Shown: positions 42,297 through 51,486, numbered from the stretch's first letter. The stretch is 64,000 nt of DNA from Lysobacter enzymogenes (GCF_023617245.1 NZ_CP067396.1:4154001-4218000); one strand, 5' to 3'. Numbers and translations are program-made. The notes: a model not told the origin generated them from the sequence alone.

Positions 42297-43196
42297 ATGC
42301 ACCTGTTACTGCCGATCCTGGCCACCCTGATCTGGGCCGGAAACACGATCGTCAGCAAGCTCTCGGCCGGCGCGATCGAGCCGGCGGCGATCTCGTTCTA
42401 CCGCTGGCTGGTCGCGCTGCTGGTGTTGACCCCGCTGATGCTGCCGCGGGTATGGAAGCTGCGCGCGCAGGTGCGGCCGTACTGGCGCAAGCTGCTGGTG
42501 CTGGCCGCGCTGGGCATGGTGCTGTATCAGTCGCTGGCCTATTTCGCCGCGCACAGCGTCAGCGCGATGACCATGGGCCTGGTGGTGGCGGCGATTCCGC
42601 CGATGACGATGGTGATCGGCATGGTCCTGCTCAAGACCCGGCCGTCGCCGGGCATGCTGATCGGCGCGGTGGTGTCGTTCGCCGGCCTGACCTGGCTGCT
42701 CAGCGGCGGCCATCCGGCGCAACTGCTGCAGCAGGGCCTGGGCCGCGGCGAGATGATGATGCTGCTGGCGGCGTTCTCGTATGCGCTGTACGGCGTGCTG
42801 GTCAAGCGCTGGGCGTTGCCGATCCCCAACGGCGAGTCGCTGTACCTGCAGGTGCTGTGCGGCACGGTGCTGTTGCTGCCGGGATTCGCGCTGGCGCCGT
42901 CGGTGGCGTTGACCGCGCACAACCTGCCGCTGGTGCTCTACGCCGGCATCCTCGCCTCGACCCTGGCGCCGTGGTTCTGGATGCACGGGCTGCTGCGGCT
43001 GGGCACCGACAAGACCGCGGTGCTGATGAACCTGACCCCGGTGTTCACCGCGCTGCTGGCGGTGTGCCTGCTCGACGAACCGCTGCGCGCGTACCACTGG
43101 ATCGGCGGCGGGCTCACCCTGCTCGGCGTGGCGGTGGCGCAGGCGTTGCGGCAGAAGCCGGCGCCGGCGCTGCGGACGCAGGAGTGCGCGGGTTGA
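42297..43196 (+). CDS. EamA (DMT superfamily) exporter
   Basis: A 299-residue inner-membrane transporter with about ten helices, two EamA halves: first ILATLIWAGNTIVSKLSAGAI to SFAGLTWLL, second GEMMMLLAAFSYALYGVLVK to TLLGVAVAQAL. Both halves show the usual conserved Pro/Gly residues (for example LYAGILASTLAPWFWMHGL). Family members export metabolites such as amino acids or drugs; the cargo is unknown. The AraC-type regulator is encoded divergently. Confidence 0.93.
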   Translation: MHLLLPILATLIWAGNTIVSKLSAGAIEPAAISFYRWLVALLVLTPLMLPRVWKLRAQVRPYWRKLLVLAALGMVLYQSLAYFAAHSVSAMTMGLVVAAIPPMTMVIGMVLLKTRPSPGMLIGAVVSFAGLTWLLSGGHPAQLLQQGLGRGEMMMLLAAFSYALYGVLVKRWALPIPNGESLYLQVLCGTVLLLPGFALAPSVALTAHNLPLVLYAGILASTLAPWFWMHGLLRLGTDKTAVLMNLTPVFTALLAVCLLDEPLRAYHWIGGGLTLLGVAVAQALRQKPAPALRTQECAG

Positions 43197-43243
43197 GTTC
43201 GGCGACACGCAGCCCGGTTTCAGGGGTGCGTGGTCGGTCGGTT

Positions 43244-43330
43244 GTCGCGGTCGCAGCTTGCGCAGCGCCTACCGTCGAACAGGCCACGGCGCAGCCCCTG
43301 TAGCAGCGGCGCGAGCCGCGACCGCGAAAC
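43244..43330. repeat. Class 1 interspersed palindrome pair
   Basis: TTGTCGCGGTCGCAGCTTGCGCAGCGCCTAC and CTGTAGCAGCGGCGCGAGCCGCGACCGCG. These arms are in tail-to-head order, with a short spacer. Confidence 0.75.
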
Positions 43331-44213
43331 CGCGCGTACGACGAAAGTCGGCCACCGCGTACGCCGCGATGCAATCCTGTTGCAGTCGCGCCGAGCGGCC
43401 GCCATACCCCGGCGCACGCCTGCGCTCGGCGCTGTGAGCCGCGTCAAGTTCGCCATCGGCGCGCGCTGCTACGGTCGCAGCCATGTCGTCGCCACCCGAC
43501 TGTTCGATCCGCATCGCTGCGCGTCCCTGCCGCCCGTCGCGGGTGGCGCCGATGTTCGCGTCGGGACGCCGCGACGCCTTCGCCGCGCGTGCCGGCGATC
43601 CTTCTGTGCCTTCGCGATCCCGCGGCCGTTGTCGCGGCTTCGCGGACCATCTCGCTTTCGACCCACGTCCCGACCGCGCGCGGCCGCGACGTTCGTCGAC
43701 GCGCGATTGCTGCGGCTGATCCCCCTCGGCCGCAAGCCTGTGCCGGCCGCGGGGGGTGGCCCCCGGCCGGCTTTTTTTATCTCCGCCCTTCTGCGTCCGG
43801 TGTTTGCTTCGGCGTATCCGCACTCGCACGCCGGCATCGCCGGTCCCGGCGCATCCCGCCGCGCCTCGCCGCCCCACGTTCCTTGCCGCCGCGGCTGCGG
43901 CCGACTTTCTCGCGCGCGCGTTACGCAAACTGCGACCGCAACCGGACACCGATCGCACCCAAGCGCCGGATACTGCACAGGCGCCCGGCGAACGCACCGA
44001 AGTTGCGTTTTCGATACAGACGCAAGCGACAAGGTTTGTTAGTTTGCGCGCAGCGACACACCCCGCTCGGCGCTGCGAAGGGGCGCAGCGCCCACGGCGG
44101 CCCCTCGCCCGCCGCGCCGGCTCCGGCCGCGCCCGCGGACGCGGGGCGCGCTTGAGGCTTCGCGCGGCACCGCCCCCGACGACCTGAAGCACGACACGCG
44201 AGCGCACGCTGCG
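43331..44213. other. Gap of about 880 bases without a convincing gene
   Basis: Open frames exist on both strands but are Arg/Pro/Ser-rich, overlap each other and lack ribosome sites, as expected by chance at this GC content. A strong terminator sits in the middle (43742-43777), so something on the plus strand is probably transcribed before it, possibly a small RNA. The part after the terminator should hold the promoter of the wHTH-STAND gene. Confidence 0.5.
43742..43777 (+). terminator. Strong terminator in the 43-44 kb gap
   Basis: GCCGGCCGCGGGGG-GTGG-CCCCCGGCCGGC followed by seven T. It ends no recognised gene. Confidence 0.85.
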
Positions 44214-47200
44214 ATGCCCCAACGCATCGATCGGATCAAGAACCTGGCCAGCGTCTCGCAGTTCCGCATCGGCGCGCTGCTGGTGCAGCCCGAGCGCCTG
44301 ACCATCGTTCGCGACGGCCAGTCCACCGCGCTGGAACCGCGCATGATGGAGGTGCTGATCGCGCTGGCCGAGCGCGCCGGCGAGGTGGTCAGCGCCGAGC
44401 AACTGCTGATCGAGATCTGGCGCGGCACCTTCTACGGCGACAATCCGGTCCACAAGACCATCGCCCAGTTGCGCCGGCGCCTGGGCGACAGCAGCCGCGA
44501 ACCGGAGTTCATCGAGACCATCCGCAAGCGCGGCTATCGCCTGATCGCGCCGGTGGCCTTCCCCGACGATTACCGCAGCGGCCTGCCGCGCGCGGCGGCA
44601 TGGACCCAGGGCAGTCCCTACGTCGGCCTGCGCTCGTTCGATCACGGCCACGCCGGGGTGTTCTTCGGCCGCAGCCGCGCCACCGCCGAGTTGCTGGCGA
44701 CGCTGCGCGAGCAGATCGACAACCAGCGCCGCTTCGTCCTGGTCTCCGGCGCCAGCGGCTGCGGCAAGACCTCGCTGCTGCGCGCCGGAGTGCTGCCGCT
44801 GCTGCGCCAGGACGGCGGTTTCGACGGCCTGCACGCGCTGGCCAGCGCCTACTTCGACCTCGGCGCCTGCCGCGGCGGCGACCTGCTGGCGCGGCTGGCG
44901 CAGGCGCTGTGCGCGTGGTCGCTGGACGGCCGCCCGGTGTTCCTCGACAGCGAGGCGGCATGGCTGGAACGGCAGTTGCGCGGCGCGCCCGACGCGGTGC
45001 GCGCGCGCATCGACGACGCCTTCGTGCGCCGCACCGCGGCGTCGGCCGAGCGCGCCCACCTGCTGCTGGTGGTCGACCACGCCGAGGCCGCGGTCGCCGC
45101 GCCCGGCATCGACGACAGCGACCGCCGCGACTTCGGCGCCGCGCTCCACGCGCTGTGCGCGAGCGCGCGGGTCGCGGCGATCGCGATCACCCGCAGCGAC
45201 TTCTACCCGGCGCTGGTGGAGAAAATCCCGGGCCTGGCCGAACTCAAGGCCGGCGACGGCCACATCGACCTGCTGACCCCGCGCATCGGCGAGATCGGCC
45301 AGATCATCCGCGCGCCGGCGGCGCTGGCCGGGCTGAGCTTCGAGGAAGACCCCGACAGCTCGCTGCGCCTGGACGACCTGCTGCGCGACGCCGCCGCCGA
45401 GCATCCCGATTCGCTGCCGCTGCTGCAGCACACCCTGCAGGCGCTGTACGAGCGCCAGGGCGACGGCGGCGTGCTGCGGCTGTCGACCTACCGCGAACTC
45501 GGTGGCCTGGAAGGCGCGCTGGCGCACCGCGCCGAGCAGGCGTTCGCCGAACTGCCGGCGCCGGCGCAGGCCGCGCTGGAGCGGGTGTTGGCGGCGCTGA
45601 TCGTGATCCGCCCCGACAGCGACGCGGTCACCGGCCGGCGGGTGCCGTGGTCGAGCCTGGAGGACGCGGCCGCGCGCGAGTTGGCCGAGGCGTTCGTGCG
45701 CGCGCGCCTGTTCGTCGGCGAGCTCAGCGGCGGCGAACCCGGCTTCGGCGTCGCCCACGAAGCGCTGCTGCGGCAGTGGCCGCGCGCGCGCGAGTGGACG
45801 CGCGAGAACCGGCAGCTGCTGCAGGCGCGCGAACGCCTGCAGCGCGCGGCCAAGCGCTGGGCCGCCGAGGGCCGGCGCAACGATCACTTGCTCAATCCGG
45901 GCCGGCCGCTGGCCGAGGCGCGCGAAGCCGCGCGCCGCCTGCCGGCCGATCTCGACGCCGACGACCTGCAGTTCCTGCACGCCTCCGAGCGCCAGCAACG
46001 GCGCAAGCAATGGCTGCGCGCCGGCGCGATCGGGACCTTGTGCCTGCTGGCCGTGGTCGCGATCGGCCTGGGCCTGCAGGCCTGGCAGGCGCGGCGCGAG
46101 GCCGAGGAGCGCCGCGACCAGGCCCAACGCCTGGTCGCCTTCATGCTCGGCGACCTGGCCGAGCAGTTGCGTCCGATCGGCAACCTCAAGCTGCTCGACA
46201 GCGTCGGCAGCCAGGCGCTGTCCTACCTGGAGCGCATGCCCGAGGCCGACATGCAGCCGCGCGAGCTGGTCAGCCACGCGCGCGCGCTGCGCACGGTCGG
46301 CGAGGTGCTGATGAACCAGGCCCGCTTCGCCGAGGCGCGCGCCGCGTTCGAGCGCGCGCAGGAGGCCTCCGCGCTCGCCGTCGCCGGCGCGCCGCAGTCG
46401 CTGGACGCGCTGGCCGAATCCGGTACCACCGCCTATTGGCTGGGCTATCACGACTACCAGCAGAAGCGGTTCGACGGCGCGCGCAGCCACTGGCAGGCCT
46501 ACCTGCGCGCGTCCGAACAGTTGGTCCAGCGCGCGCCGGCCGATCCGCGCTGGCGGCTGGAGCTGTCCTACGCGCTCAACAACCTCGGCACCCTGGCCTT
46601 CAGCGGCCAGCGCAGCGACGAGGCCGGCGAGCTGTTCGCGCGCTCGGTGGCGATCAAGCGGCAACTGCTCGCCGACAAGCCCGACGACAAGTCGCTGCGC
46701 TTCGAACTGGTCGACAGCCTGTCGTGGCTGAGCAGCGCGCAGGACGCGCGCGGCCTGCTGGCCGAGGCCGCGCAGGGCTACGCGGCGCAGACCCAGATGC
46801 TGCGCGAACTGGTCGACAGCGAGCCCGACGCCGACGAATGGCGGCGCAAACTGGCGACCTCGCTGCTGCGCAGCTCGGTGCTGGCGCTGGACCGCGGCGA
46901 AGTGGAACAGGCCGAACGCGAGAGCGCCGAGGCCGTGCGCATGCTGGCCTCGCTGGTCGAGCAGCAACCCGACAACAAGGTGTGGCGGCGCAATCTCGGT
47001 CACGCCTACGCCCACGCCGGCTGGGTCGCTTCGATGGCCGGCGCGCGCGAACGCGCGCTGGAACGGCTGCGCGCGGCGCAGCGCACGCTGGCGCCGATCA
47101 TGCGCGAGACCGATCCGCCGCCGGAATGGCGCCTGCTCGACGCGACGGTGCGGCTGCGCCTGGTCCAGGCCGATCCGCGCGCCGGCATCGGCGCCGCCGA

Positions 47201-47537
47201 CGCCGCCATCGCCGACCTGCAGGCGCTGCAACGCAACGCGCCGGCCGACATCCCCAACCTGTCCAGCCTCGCCCGCGCGCTGGCCTGGCGCGGCGAGCGC
47301 TACGCCGCCGACGGCGAGGCCGCGCGCGCGCGCGCCGACTTCCGCCAGGTCGAGCGCCTGCTCGCCGACGCCGTCGCCGACACCCGCGACCGCATCGTCT
47401 TGGACGCCTGGTCGCGCAGCCAGGTGCATCTGGGCGAGCGCGCCGACGCGGCGCGCCAGATCGCCTGGCTGCGGCGCGCCGGCTACCGCAATCCCGGTTT
47501 CGTGGCCCTCTACGAAACCGCTCCGCAGCCACCATGA
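44214..47537 (+). CDS. Winged-helix / STAND NTPase / TPR membrane protein
   Basis: A 1107-residue protein in four parts. Residues 15-112: OmpR/CadC-type winged helix (LEPRMMEVLIALAERAGEVV, VHKTIAQLRRRLGD, FIETIRKRGYRLIAPV). Residues 128-560: a novel-STAND-type NTPase, opening SPYVGLRSFDHGHAGVFFGR with Walker A GASGCGKTS (179-187) and Walker B-like HLLLVVDHAEA. Residues about 602-622: one transmembrane helix. Residues 640-1107: TPR-like repeats (AEARAAFERAQEAS, ALNNLGTLAFSGQRSDEAGELFARS). The combination implies a membrane-tethered regulator gated by NTP and by something bound to the TPR part. The stop forms ATGA with a possible start of the next gene. Confidence 0.9.
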   Translation: MPQRIDRIKNLASVSQFRIGALLVQPERLTIVRDGQSTALEPRMMEVLIALAERAGEVVSAEQLLIEIWRGTFYGDNPVHKTIAQLRRRLGDSSREPEFIETIRKRGYRLIAPVAFPDDYRSGLPRAAAWTQGSPYVGLRSFDHGHAGVFFGRSRATAELLATLREQIDNQRRFVLVSGASGCGKTSLLRAGVLPLLRQDGGFDGLHALASAYFDLGACRGGDLLARLAQALCAWSLDGRPVFLDSEAAWLERQLRGAPDAVRARIDDAFVRRTAASAERAHLLLVVDHAEAAVAAPGIDDSDRRDFGAALHALCASARVAAIAITRSDFYPALVEKIPGLAELKAGDGHIDLLTPRIGEIGQIIRAPAALAGLSFEEDPDSSLRLDDLLRDAAAEHPDSLPLLQHTLQALYERQGDGGVLRLSTYRELGGLEGALAHRAEQAFAELPAPAQAALERVLAALIVIRPDSDAVTGRRVPWSSLEDAAARELAEAFVRARLFVGELSGGEPGFGVAHEALLRQWPRAREWTRENRQLLQARERLQRAAKRWAAEGRRNDHLLNPGRPLAEAREAARRLPADLDADDLQFLHASERQQRRKQWLRAGAIGTLCLLAVVAIGLGLQAWQARREAEERRDQAQRLVAFMLGDLAEQLRPIGNLKLLDSVGSQALSYLERMPEADMQPRELVSHARALRTVGEVLMNQARFAEARAAFERAQEASALAVAGAPQSLDALAESGTTAYWLGYHDYQQKRFDGARSHWQAYLRASEQLVQRAPADPRWRLELSYALNNLGTLAFSGQRSDEAGELFARSVAIKRQLLADKPDDKSLRFELVDSLSWLSSAQDARGLLAEAAQGYAAQTQMLRELVDSEPDADEWRRKLATSLLRSSVLALDRGEVEQAERESAEAVRMLASLVEQQPDNKVWRRNLGHAYAHAGWVASMAGARERALERLRAAQRTLAPIMRETDPPPEWRLLDATVRLRLVQADPRAGIGAADAAIADLQALQRNAPADIPNLSSLARALAWRGERYAADGEAARARADFRQVERLLADAVADTRDRIVLDAWSRSQVHLGERADAARQIAWLRRAGYRNPGFVALYETAPQPP

Positions 47538-47554
47538 CCACAGGAAACCCCATC

Positions 47555-48076
47555 ATGGCCAAGAAAGACTCCGCCAAGAACGATTCCGCCAAAGCGGCCA
47601 AGCCGGCGGCGATCGCCGACAAGTACGCGCGCAAGCACAAGCGCCACAAGCCCGACGGCAAGTACCCGACCCACCGCATCGAGCTGACCGTGGCCCACGT
47701 CGGTTTCGGCGGCAACGCCGGCAAGGGCCACTATTTCTACAGCTTCGCCCCGGACGTGGTGACCTTCCAGGGCGGCCCGGTCTGGATCGAATACGCGTTC
47801 GAGGCGCAGGTCCAGGAGCGCTTCGAGATCGTCAACGTGCTGACCTCCGACGCCTTCAAGCAGATCGGCGAGCCGGAGTTCGAGTACGACAAGGACGGCG
47901 AGAAGAACGTGCGCAAGGTGTTCTTGTTCAACAAGAACTCGGTGTCCACGCTGATCTTCTTCACCGTGCTGGTGCGCGACCGCCAGAGCAACTACAACGA
48001 CGTGGAGCTGATCTCCTGCGATCCGCAGGTCGGCAACGATCCGCAGATCACCCCGACCAAGGGCAAGGGCAAGTAA
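47555..48076 (+). CDS. DP-EP-like small protein
   Basis: A 173-residue protein. An Ala/Lys/Ser-rich N-terminus is followed by a beta-rich domain (THRIELTVAHVGFGG, YFYSFAPDVVTFQGGPVWIE, FLFNKNSVSTLIFFTVLVRD) and the ending CDPQVGNDPQI, which looks like the DPxVxNxP close of DP-EP (DUF1888) proteins. This is a by-eye match. The ATG at 47555 has AGGA nine bases before; an ATG at 47534 overlaps the previous stop (ATGA). Either way it is coupled to the STAND gene and is its likely partner or output. Confidence 0.68.
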   Translation: MAKKDSAKNDSAKAAKPAAIADKYARKHKRHKPDGKYPTHRIELTVAHVGFGGNAGKGHYFYSFAPDVVTFQGGPVWIEYAFEAQVQERFEIVNVLTSDAFKQIGEPEFEYDKDGEKNVRKVFLFNKNSVSTLIFFTVLVRDRQSNYNDVELISCDPQVGNDPQITPTKGKGK

Positions 48077-48196
48077 GCCGCGTCCGCATCCCCGCGGCGG
48101 GCGGCGCGCACGCGTCGCCCGCCGCGCGCGGCCGGGCCGCGATGCCCGGCGCTCGGGCGCGACGCCCGCGCCGGCGCGGTCCGCGCCGCTCCGGCC

Positions 48197-48580
48197 TCAG
48201 TTGATCGTGCAGAAATTCGCGTAGTGGTCCGGCGTGTAGTACCGCGCCGCGACCACCTTCTTGGTCCCGTCGGTGACCAGGTACACCAGCCGGCGCTGCC
48301 CGGCGGCGCCGGTGTTCTGGCGGATCTTGCCTTCCCAATACACCTGGCCGCGGCCGGCGTTGGGCAGCTTGCCCTCGTTGTTGGAGAAGATCTGCACGTC
48401 CATGCCGTTGCGCCCGCACTCGGCCACCGGGTCGGTGGCGGTGATGCAGAACGACATGGTGCGCATGGCTTCCTTGATGTCCGGCGGCAGGCTGGTGCAG
48501 GCCTTGGGCGCGGCCGCGGCGGCGGCGCCGGCGAGCAGGCACAGGCCCAGGACGAACGCGGCGCGATCGATGTGGTTCAT
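48197..48580 (-). CDS. Secreted ribonuclease of the N1/T1/RNase Sa type (putative active form)
   Basis: A 127-residue protein with a signal peptide (residues 1-23). The mature part lines up by eye with RNase Sa: ACTSLPPDIKEAM, IFSNNEGKLPNAGRGQVYWE, GQRRLVYLV and RYYTPDHYANFCTI. The base-recognition Glu (Glu69), general base Glu83, one phosphate-binding Arg (Arg97) and the general acid His119 are kept; the position of RNase Sa Arg65 appears to be Ala93. It should cleave RNA, perhaps after guanosine, outside the cytoplasm. No barstar-like inhibitor gene is adjacent. GAGG is nine bases before the ATG. A diverged paralog lies 67 bases upstream. Confidence 0.82.
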   Translation of the reverse strand: MNHIDRAAFVLGLCLLAGAAAAAAPKACTSLPPDIKEAMRTMSFCITATDPVAECGRNGMDVQIFSNNEGKLPNAGRGQVYWEGKIRQNTGAAGQRRLVYLVTDGTKKVVAARYYTPDHYANFCTIN

Positions 48581-48647
48581 GGCGGTGGTCCTCGAAGAAG
48601 GGGCGGCGGCGGAACGGCGGCGCGTCCGCGCCGCCGCCCGCGCGGGG

Positions 48648-49040
48648 TCACTTGCCGGCGATCTCGCAGAACGCCTTGAAGTTGTCGCCGGTGTAGTAGC
48701 GCTTGCTGATCGGCTTGCCCTTCGCGCCGACGGCGAGGTTGTAGACCAGGCCCTGCGGCGAACCCAGCAGCGCCGGCGAGGCTCGCCAGTACTGCGCGCC
48801 GATCCCGCCCAGCGGCGGCAGCAGGCCCTGGGCGTTGTCGTAGGCGCGGGCGTTGAGCTTGGACCGGAGGCAGGCCTTGGCCGGGTCGGCGGTGCGGGCG
48901 CAGGCGTCGAAGTCGCGGATCATGGTCTGCACGTTCTTGGGCAGGTCCTTGCAGGCCGGCAGCGGCTCGGCGGCCAGGGCCGGGACCGCGGCGAGCGCGA
49001 GGGCGGCGGTCAGCGACCACTTCACGAGGGTGGCGTTCAT
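48648..49040 (-). CDS. Secreted RNase-fold paralog with replaced active site
   Basis: A 130-residue protein with a signal peptide (cleavage near ALA-AE, residue 24). It shares the framework of the neighbouring RNase-like protein: CKDLPKNVQTM, YDNAQGLLPPLGGIGAQYW, LVYNLAVGAKGK and RYYTGDNFKAFCEI. However, the general base Glu is Arg86, the RR pair is missing (QGLVY), and the catalytic His is Asn120. It is therefore unlikely to be an RNase. It might bind RNA or a partner without cutting, or be a decoy. Start chosen by GGAGAG ten bases upstream. Same strand as the active-looking copy, probably co-transcribed. Confidence 0.8.
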   Translation of the reverse strand: MNATLVKWSLTAALALAAVPALAAEPLPACKDLPKNVQTMIRDFDACARTADPAKACLRSKLNARAYDNAQGLLPPLGGIGAQYWRASPALLGSPQGLVYNLAVGAKGKPISKRYYTGDNFKAFCEIAGK

Positions 49041-49550
49041 GGGTTTCTCTCTCCGGGAATAAAGGTGCGCGAGACGGTGGGCCTGCGCCGGCCGGGCCCG
49101 CGGATCGGGCCGACGGTCCGACCCATCGAAGCGGGGCGGCCGGCGCGAAGCTGCGGCAACGGCCGCGCCCCCACCTTGGCCGCGCGGCCGCGCCGGCACC
49201 TTCCGACAACCTTACGGTCGCCGCCCTTTGCGACCCTTCGCGACCCCGGTCGCAGATGCCGGTGAGGCCCGGTAGGGCGGCGGTGAGCGCGGGGTTAGCG
49301 GCCGTGAGCCCGGGCCGCGGGCCGCTTCGAAACCTTCCGCGGGCCGCCTGCCGCCGCGCGGCGGCGCCGCGGACTCGAACTCAAGTCATTGAAATAAAAA
49401 CGATTATCGCTCCGTAAGGTTGCCGTAAGGCGCGCCTGCCGGCCGGCGCGCAGCCTGCGCGGCAACGGATCGCCGCACGCCGCGATCCGCCGCCGCGATG
49501 CCCTCCCGGGCCCGCGGCCCGCGGCGCGCAAAGCCAGGCAGGAGCGCACC
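49041..49550. other. Divergent intergenic region of 510 bases
   Basis: No gene seen. A short AT-rich stretch, CATTGAAATAAAAACGATTATCG (49385-49407), followed by two direct GTAAGGnnGCC-like copies (CCGTAAGGTTGCCGTAAGG) is the best promoter candidate, in front of the 476-residue gene. Confidence 0.4.
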
Positions 49551-50981
49551 ATGTCCGAATTCGAGCCCCCGTATTCCCACGTCGGCGAAGCGTCGCCGCC
49601 GTCGCTGGAGGCGCAGGACGAGGAGACCGGCCCGTTGTCGCAGTTCCGCCACGGCGCCCAGGACCGGCGCCTGCTGGAACTCGCCCGGCTCGACGCCGGC
49701 CTGGCCGCCAACGCCGACTTCGACGACAAGCCCTGGGGCCTGCTCTACCGCGCCCTGGTCGATTCGATGGGCCTGTCGCCGGACGACTTCCAGCTGATCT
49801 ACCCCAGCGTGCCCTGGGACTGGCCGTGCCCGCAGGCCGGCTTCGTCCACGCCGCCCAGCACGACTTCTGCGCCACCGCGCCGCAATGGAGCGCGATCGG
49901 CGCCTATGTCTCCAGCGGCGACACCGTGCACCAGGCCTACCAGCAGTTCCTCAACACCGCGCTGGCCCAGACCGACTACCGCAGCCTGCGCCAGCACCTC
50001 AACGACGCCGACGACGCGCTGACCACCGCGACCAACCAGTACACCCTGGCCAGCGCCTCGGCCGCCTCGGCCTACGCCGCCCAGGTCGAGGACAACCAGC
50101 CCAGCTTCACCCAGTGGCTCGGCAGCGAGCGCGGGCGCGGCCACCAGGCGCGCATCGTCGCCGCCCAGGCCGGGATGAACCGGGCCCAGGCCCATTACGC
50201 CGCGCTGGTCGCCCAATGCCAGTCGCCCGGGCTCGGCCAGGCCCAACGCCGCTGCGGCGACGAGCGTTTCCACGTGCGCCTGTCCGACCTCAACCTGATC
50301 CGCATGCCCAAGGTCCCGGACTGGCGGTTGGCGCGCAGTTGCGACGAGTGGGTGGCGCAGGTCGAATCCGGCCGCGGCCCGGCCGGGGTCACCCTGGGCT
50401 TCAGCAACCGCGAGGCGCCCTACGACTTCGCCCAGACCTGGGCCGGCCGCCGCGGCCGCATCCGCCAGCTGTTCTGGCAGGTGCGCATCAACGGCCGCTG
50501 GGAGCGCATCGACGAATTCGAATTCGACAACAAGCTGGAGCTGTCGCTGGACTTCCAGGCGGTGGACACCATCGCCATCCGCCCGGGCGAGTGGTTCGAC
50601 GGCGAGTTCGCCCGCTCGATGATCGACGGGCCGTTCATGCCCGGCTACAGCGCCTTCGGCGGCGACACCGTGGAAACCCGCGGCCAGCCGGTGTTCGGCG
50701 AGCGCGGCTTCTTCGGGTTGATGAAGAGCGGCGTGTGCGTGGGCTACCGGCCCTCGTTCGCGATCCGCACCAGCACCTCGACCTTCCGCCGCTTCGCCGA
50801 CCCGTTCAAGGCCGCGACCGGGCTGCGGATCGGGCCGTTCGTGTTCGAAGCCGAAGGCGGCAGCCTCGCCGCCGGCTGGAGCGCGGACCCGGCGACGCAG
50901 ACGTTTTCCGGCGCCACCACGTCGCGCAAGCCGAGCATCGTCGGCGCGACCGTGGCCGAACTGCCCAACGCGGGAGGCTGA
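49551..50981 (+). CDS. Large protein of unknown function
   Basis: A 476-residue protein with AGGAG six bases before the ATG. No signal peptide. The N-terminal half is helical with a likely coiled coil (about residues 145-225, including LRQHLNDADDALTTATNQYT and an Ala/Ser-rich stretch). The C-terminal half is beta-rich with aromatic strands (RQLFWQVRINGRWERIDEF, IAIRPGEWFDGEFARSMIDG, FGLMKSGVCVGYRPSF). That combination resembles structural or toxin-like proteins, but I recognise no family. It is alone, between AT-rich promoter-like DNA and a repeat region. Confidence 0.75.
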   Translation: MSEFEPPYSHVGEASPPSLEAQDEETGPLSQFRHGAQDRRLLELARLDAGLAANADFDDKPWGLLYRALVDSMGLSPDDFQLIYPSVPWDWPCPQAGFVHAAQHDFCATAPQWSAIGAYVSSGDTVHQAYQQFLNTALAQTDYRSLRQHLNDADDALTTATNQYTLASASAASAYAAQVEDNQPSFTQWLGSERGRGHQARIVAAQAGMNRAQAHYAALVAQCQSPGLGQAQRRCGDERFHVRLSDLNLIRMPKVPDWRLARSCDEWVAQVESGRGPAGVTLGFSNREAPYDFAQTWAGRRGRIRQLFWQVRINGRWERIDEFEFDNKLELSLDFQAVDTIAIRPGEWFDGEFARSMIDGPFMPGYSAFGGDTVETRGQPVFGERGFFGLMKSGVCVGYRPSFAIRTSTSTFRRFADPFKAATGLRIGPFVFEAEGGSLAAGWSADPATQTFSGATTSRKPSIVGATVAELPNAGG

Positions 50982-51486
50982 CGGCGACGACTTACCGCGC
51001 GGCCGGTCGCGACCGGCCGCCACGAGCAAGCATCGGCCCGCTTCGACCGCCACCCCAGGGCGGTCCAGGCAACGCATCCGGCGCCTCCGCCTGCAACGGG
51101 CGGCGCGCCCCGGGCCGATGGGGGGCCGGCTTGCAGGAGCCGGTCCCGGCGATCCGGCCGGTGCGCGTCAGGCAGGGGGCCGACGCGCACCGGCCGGAGC
51201 TTGCCTGGTGCGGGACCGGGAATTCGGAAATGGGCCATCGGCGCGCAGGCGCGCGACGCGGGAAGGATGCAAGCAGGCGAACGGGTCGGCCCGAAGGCGT
51301 CGACCGGCACCAAGGCAACGGGCCTGAAGGCCCTCCCACAAGCTCGCGCGCGCGATGCGCGCCGCCGCTGACCGGACCTCCCCAGCGGTTGTGGGAGGGC
51401 TTTCAGGCCCGCTGCCTCGGTTCGTCCTTGCGCTCAGGCGCGCCGCTTGCGCGCGCGGCCGTTCGCGGCGATCGGCGAATGCGCCG
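50982..51486. repeat. Repeat-bearing gap with inverted class 2 palindrome
   Basis: Arms are in tail-to-head order: GGGCCTGAAGGCCCTCCCACAA at 51319-51340 and GTTGTGGGAGGGCTTTCAGGCCCG at 51388-51411. A local GC-rich duplication, GCCGGTCCCGGCGATCCGGCC / CGGCCGGAGC, precedes it. No gene is seen in these 500 bases. Confidence 0.7.

Noticed and set aside
43269..47429. A 1386-codon minus-strand frame across the STAND gene
   Set aside because: It is the shadow of the real plus-strand gene, which has Walker, wHTH and TPR motifs. The antisense protein has no recognisable domain.
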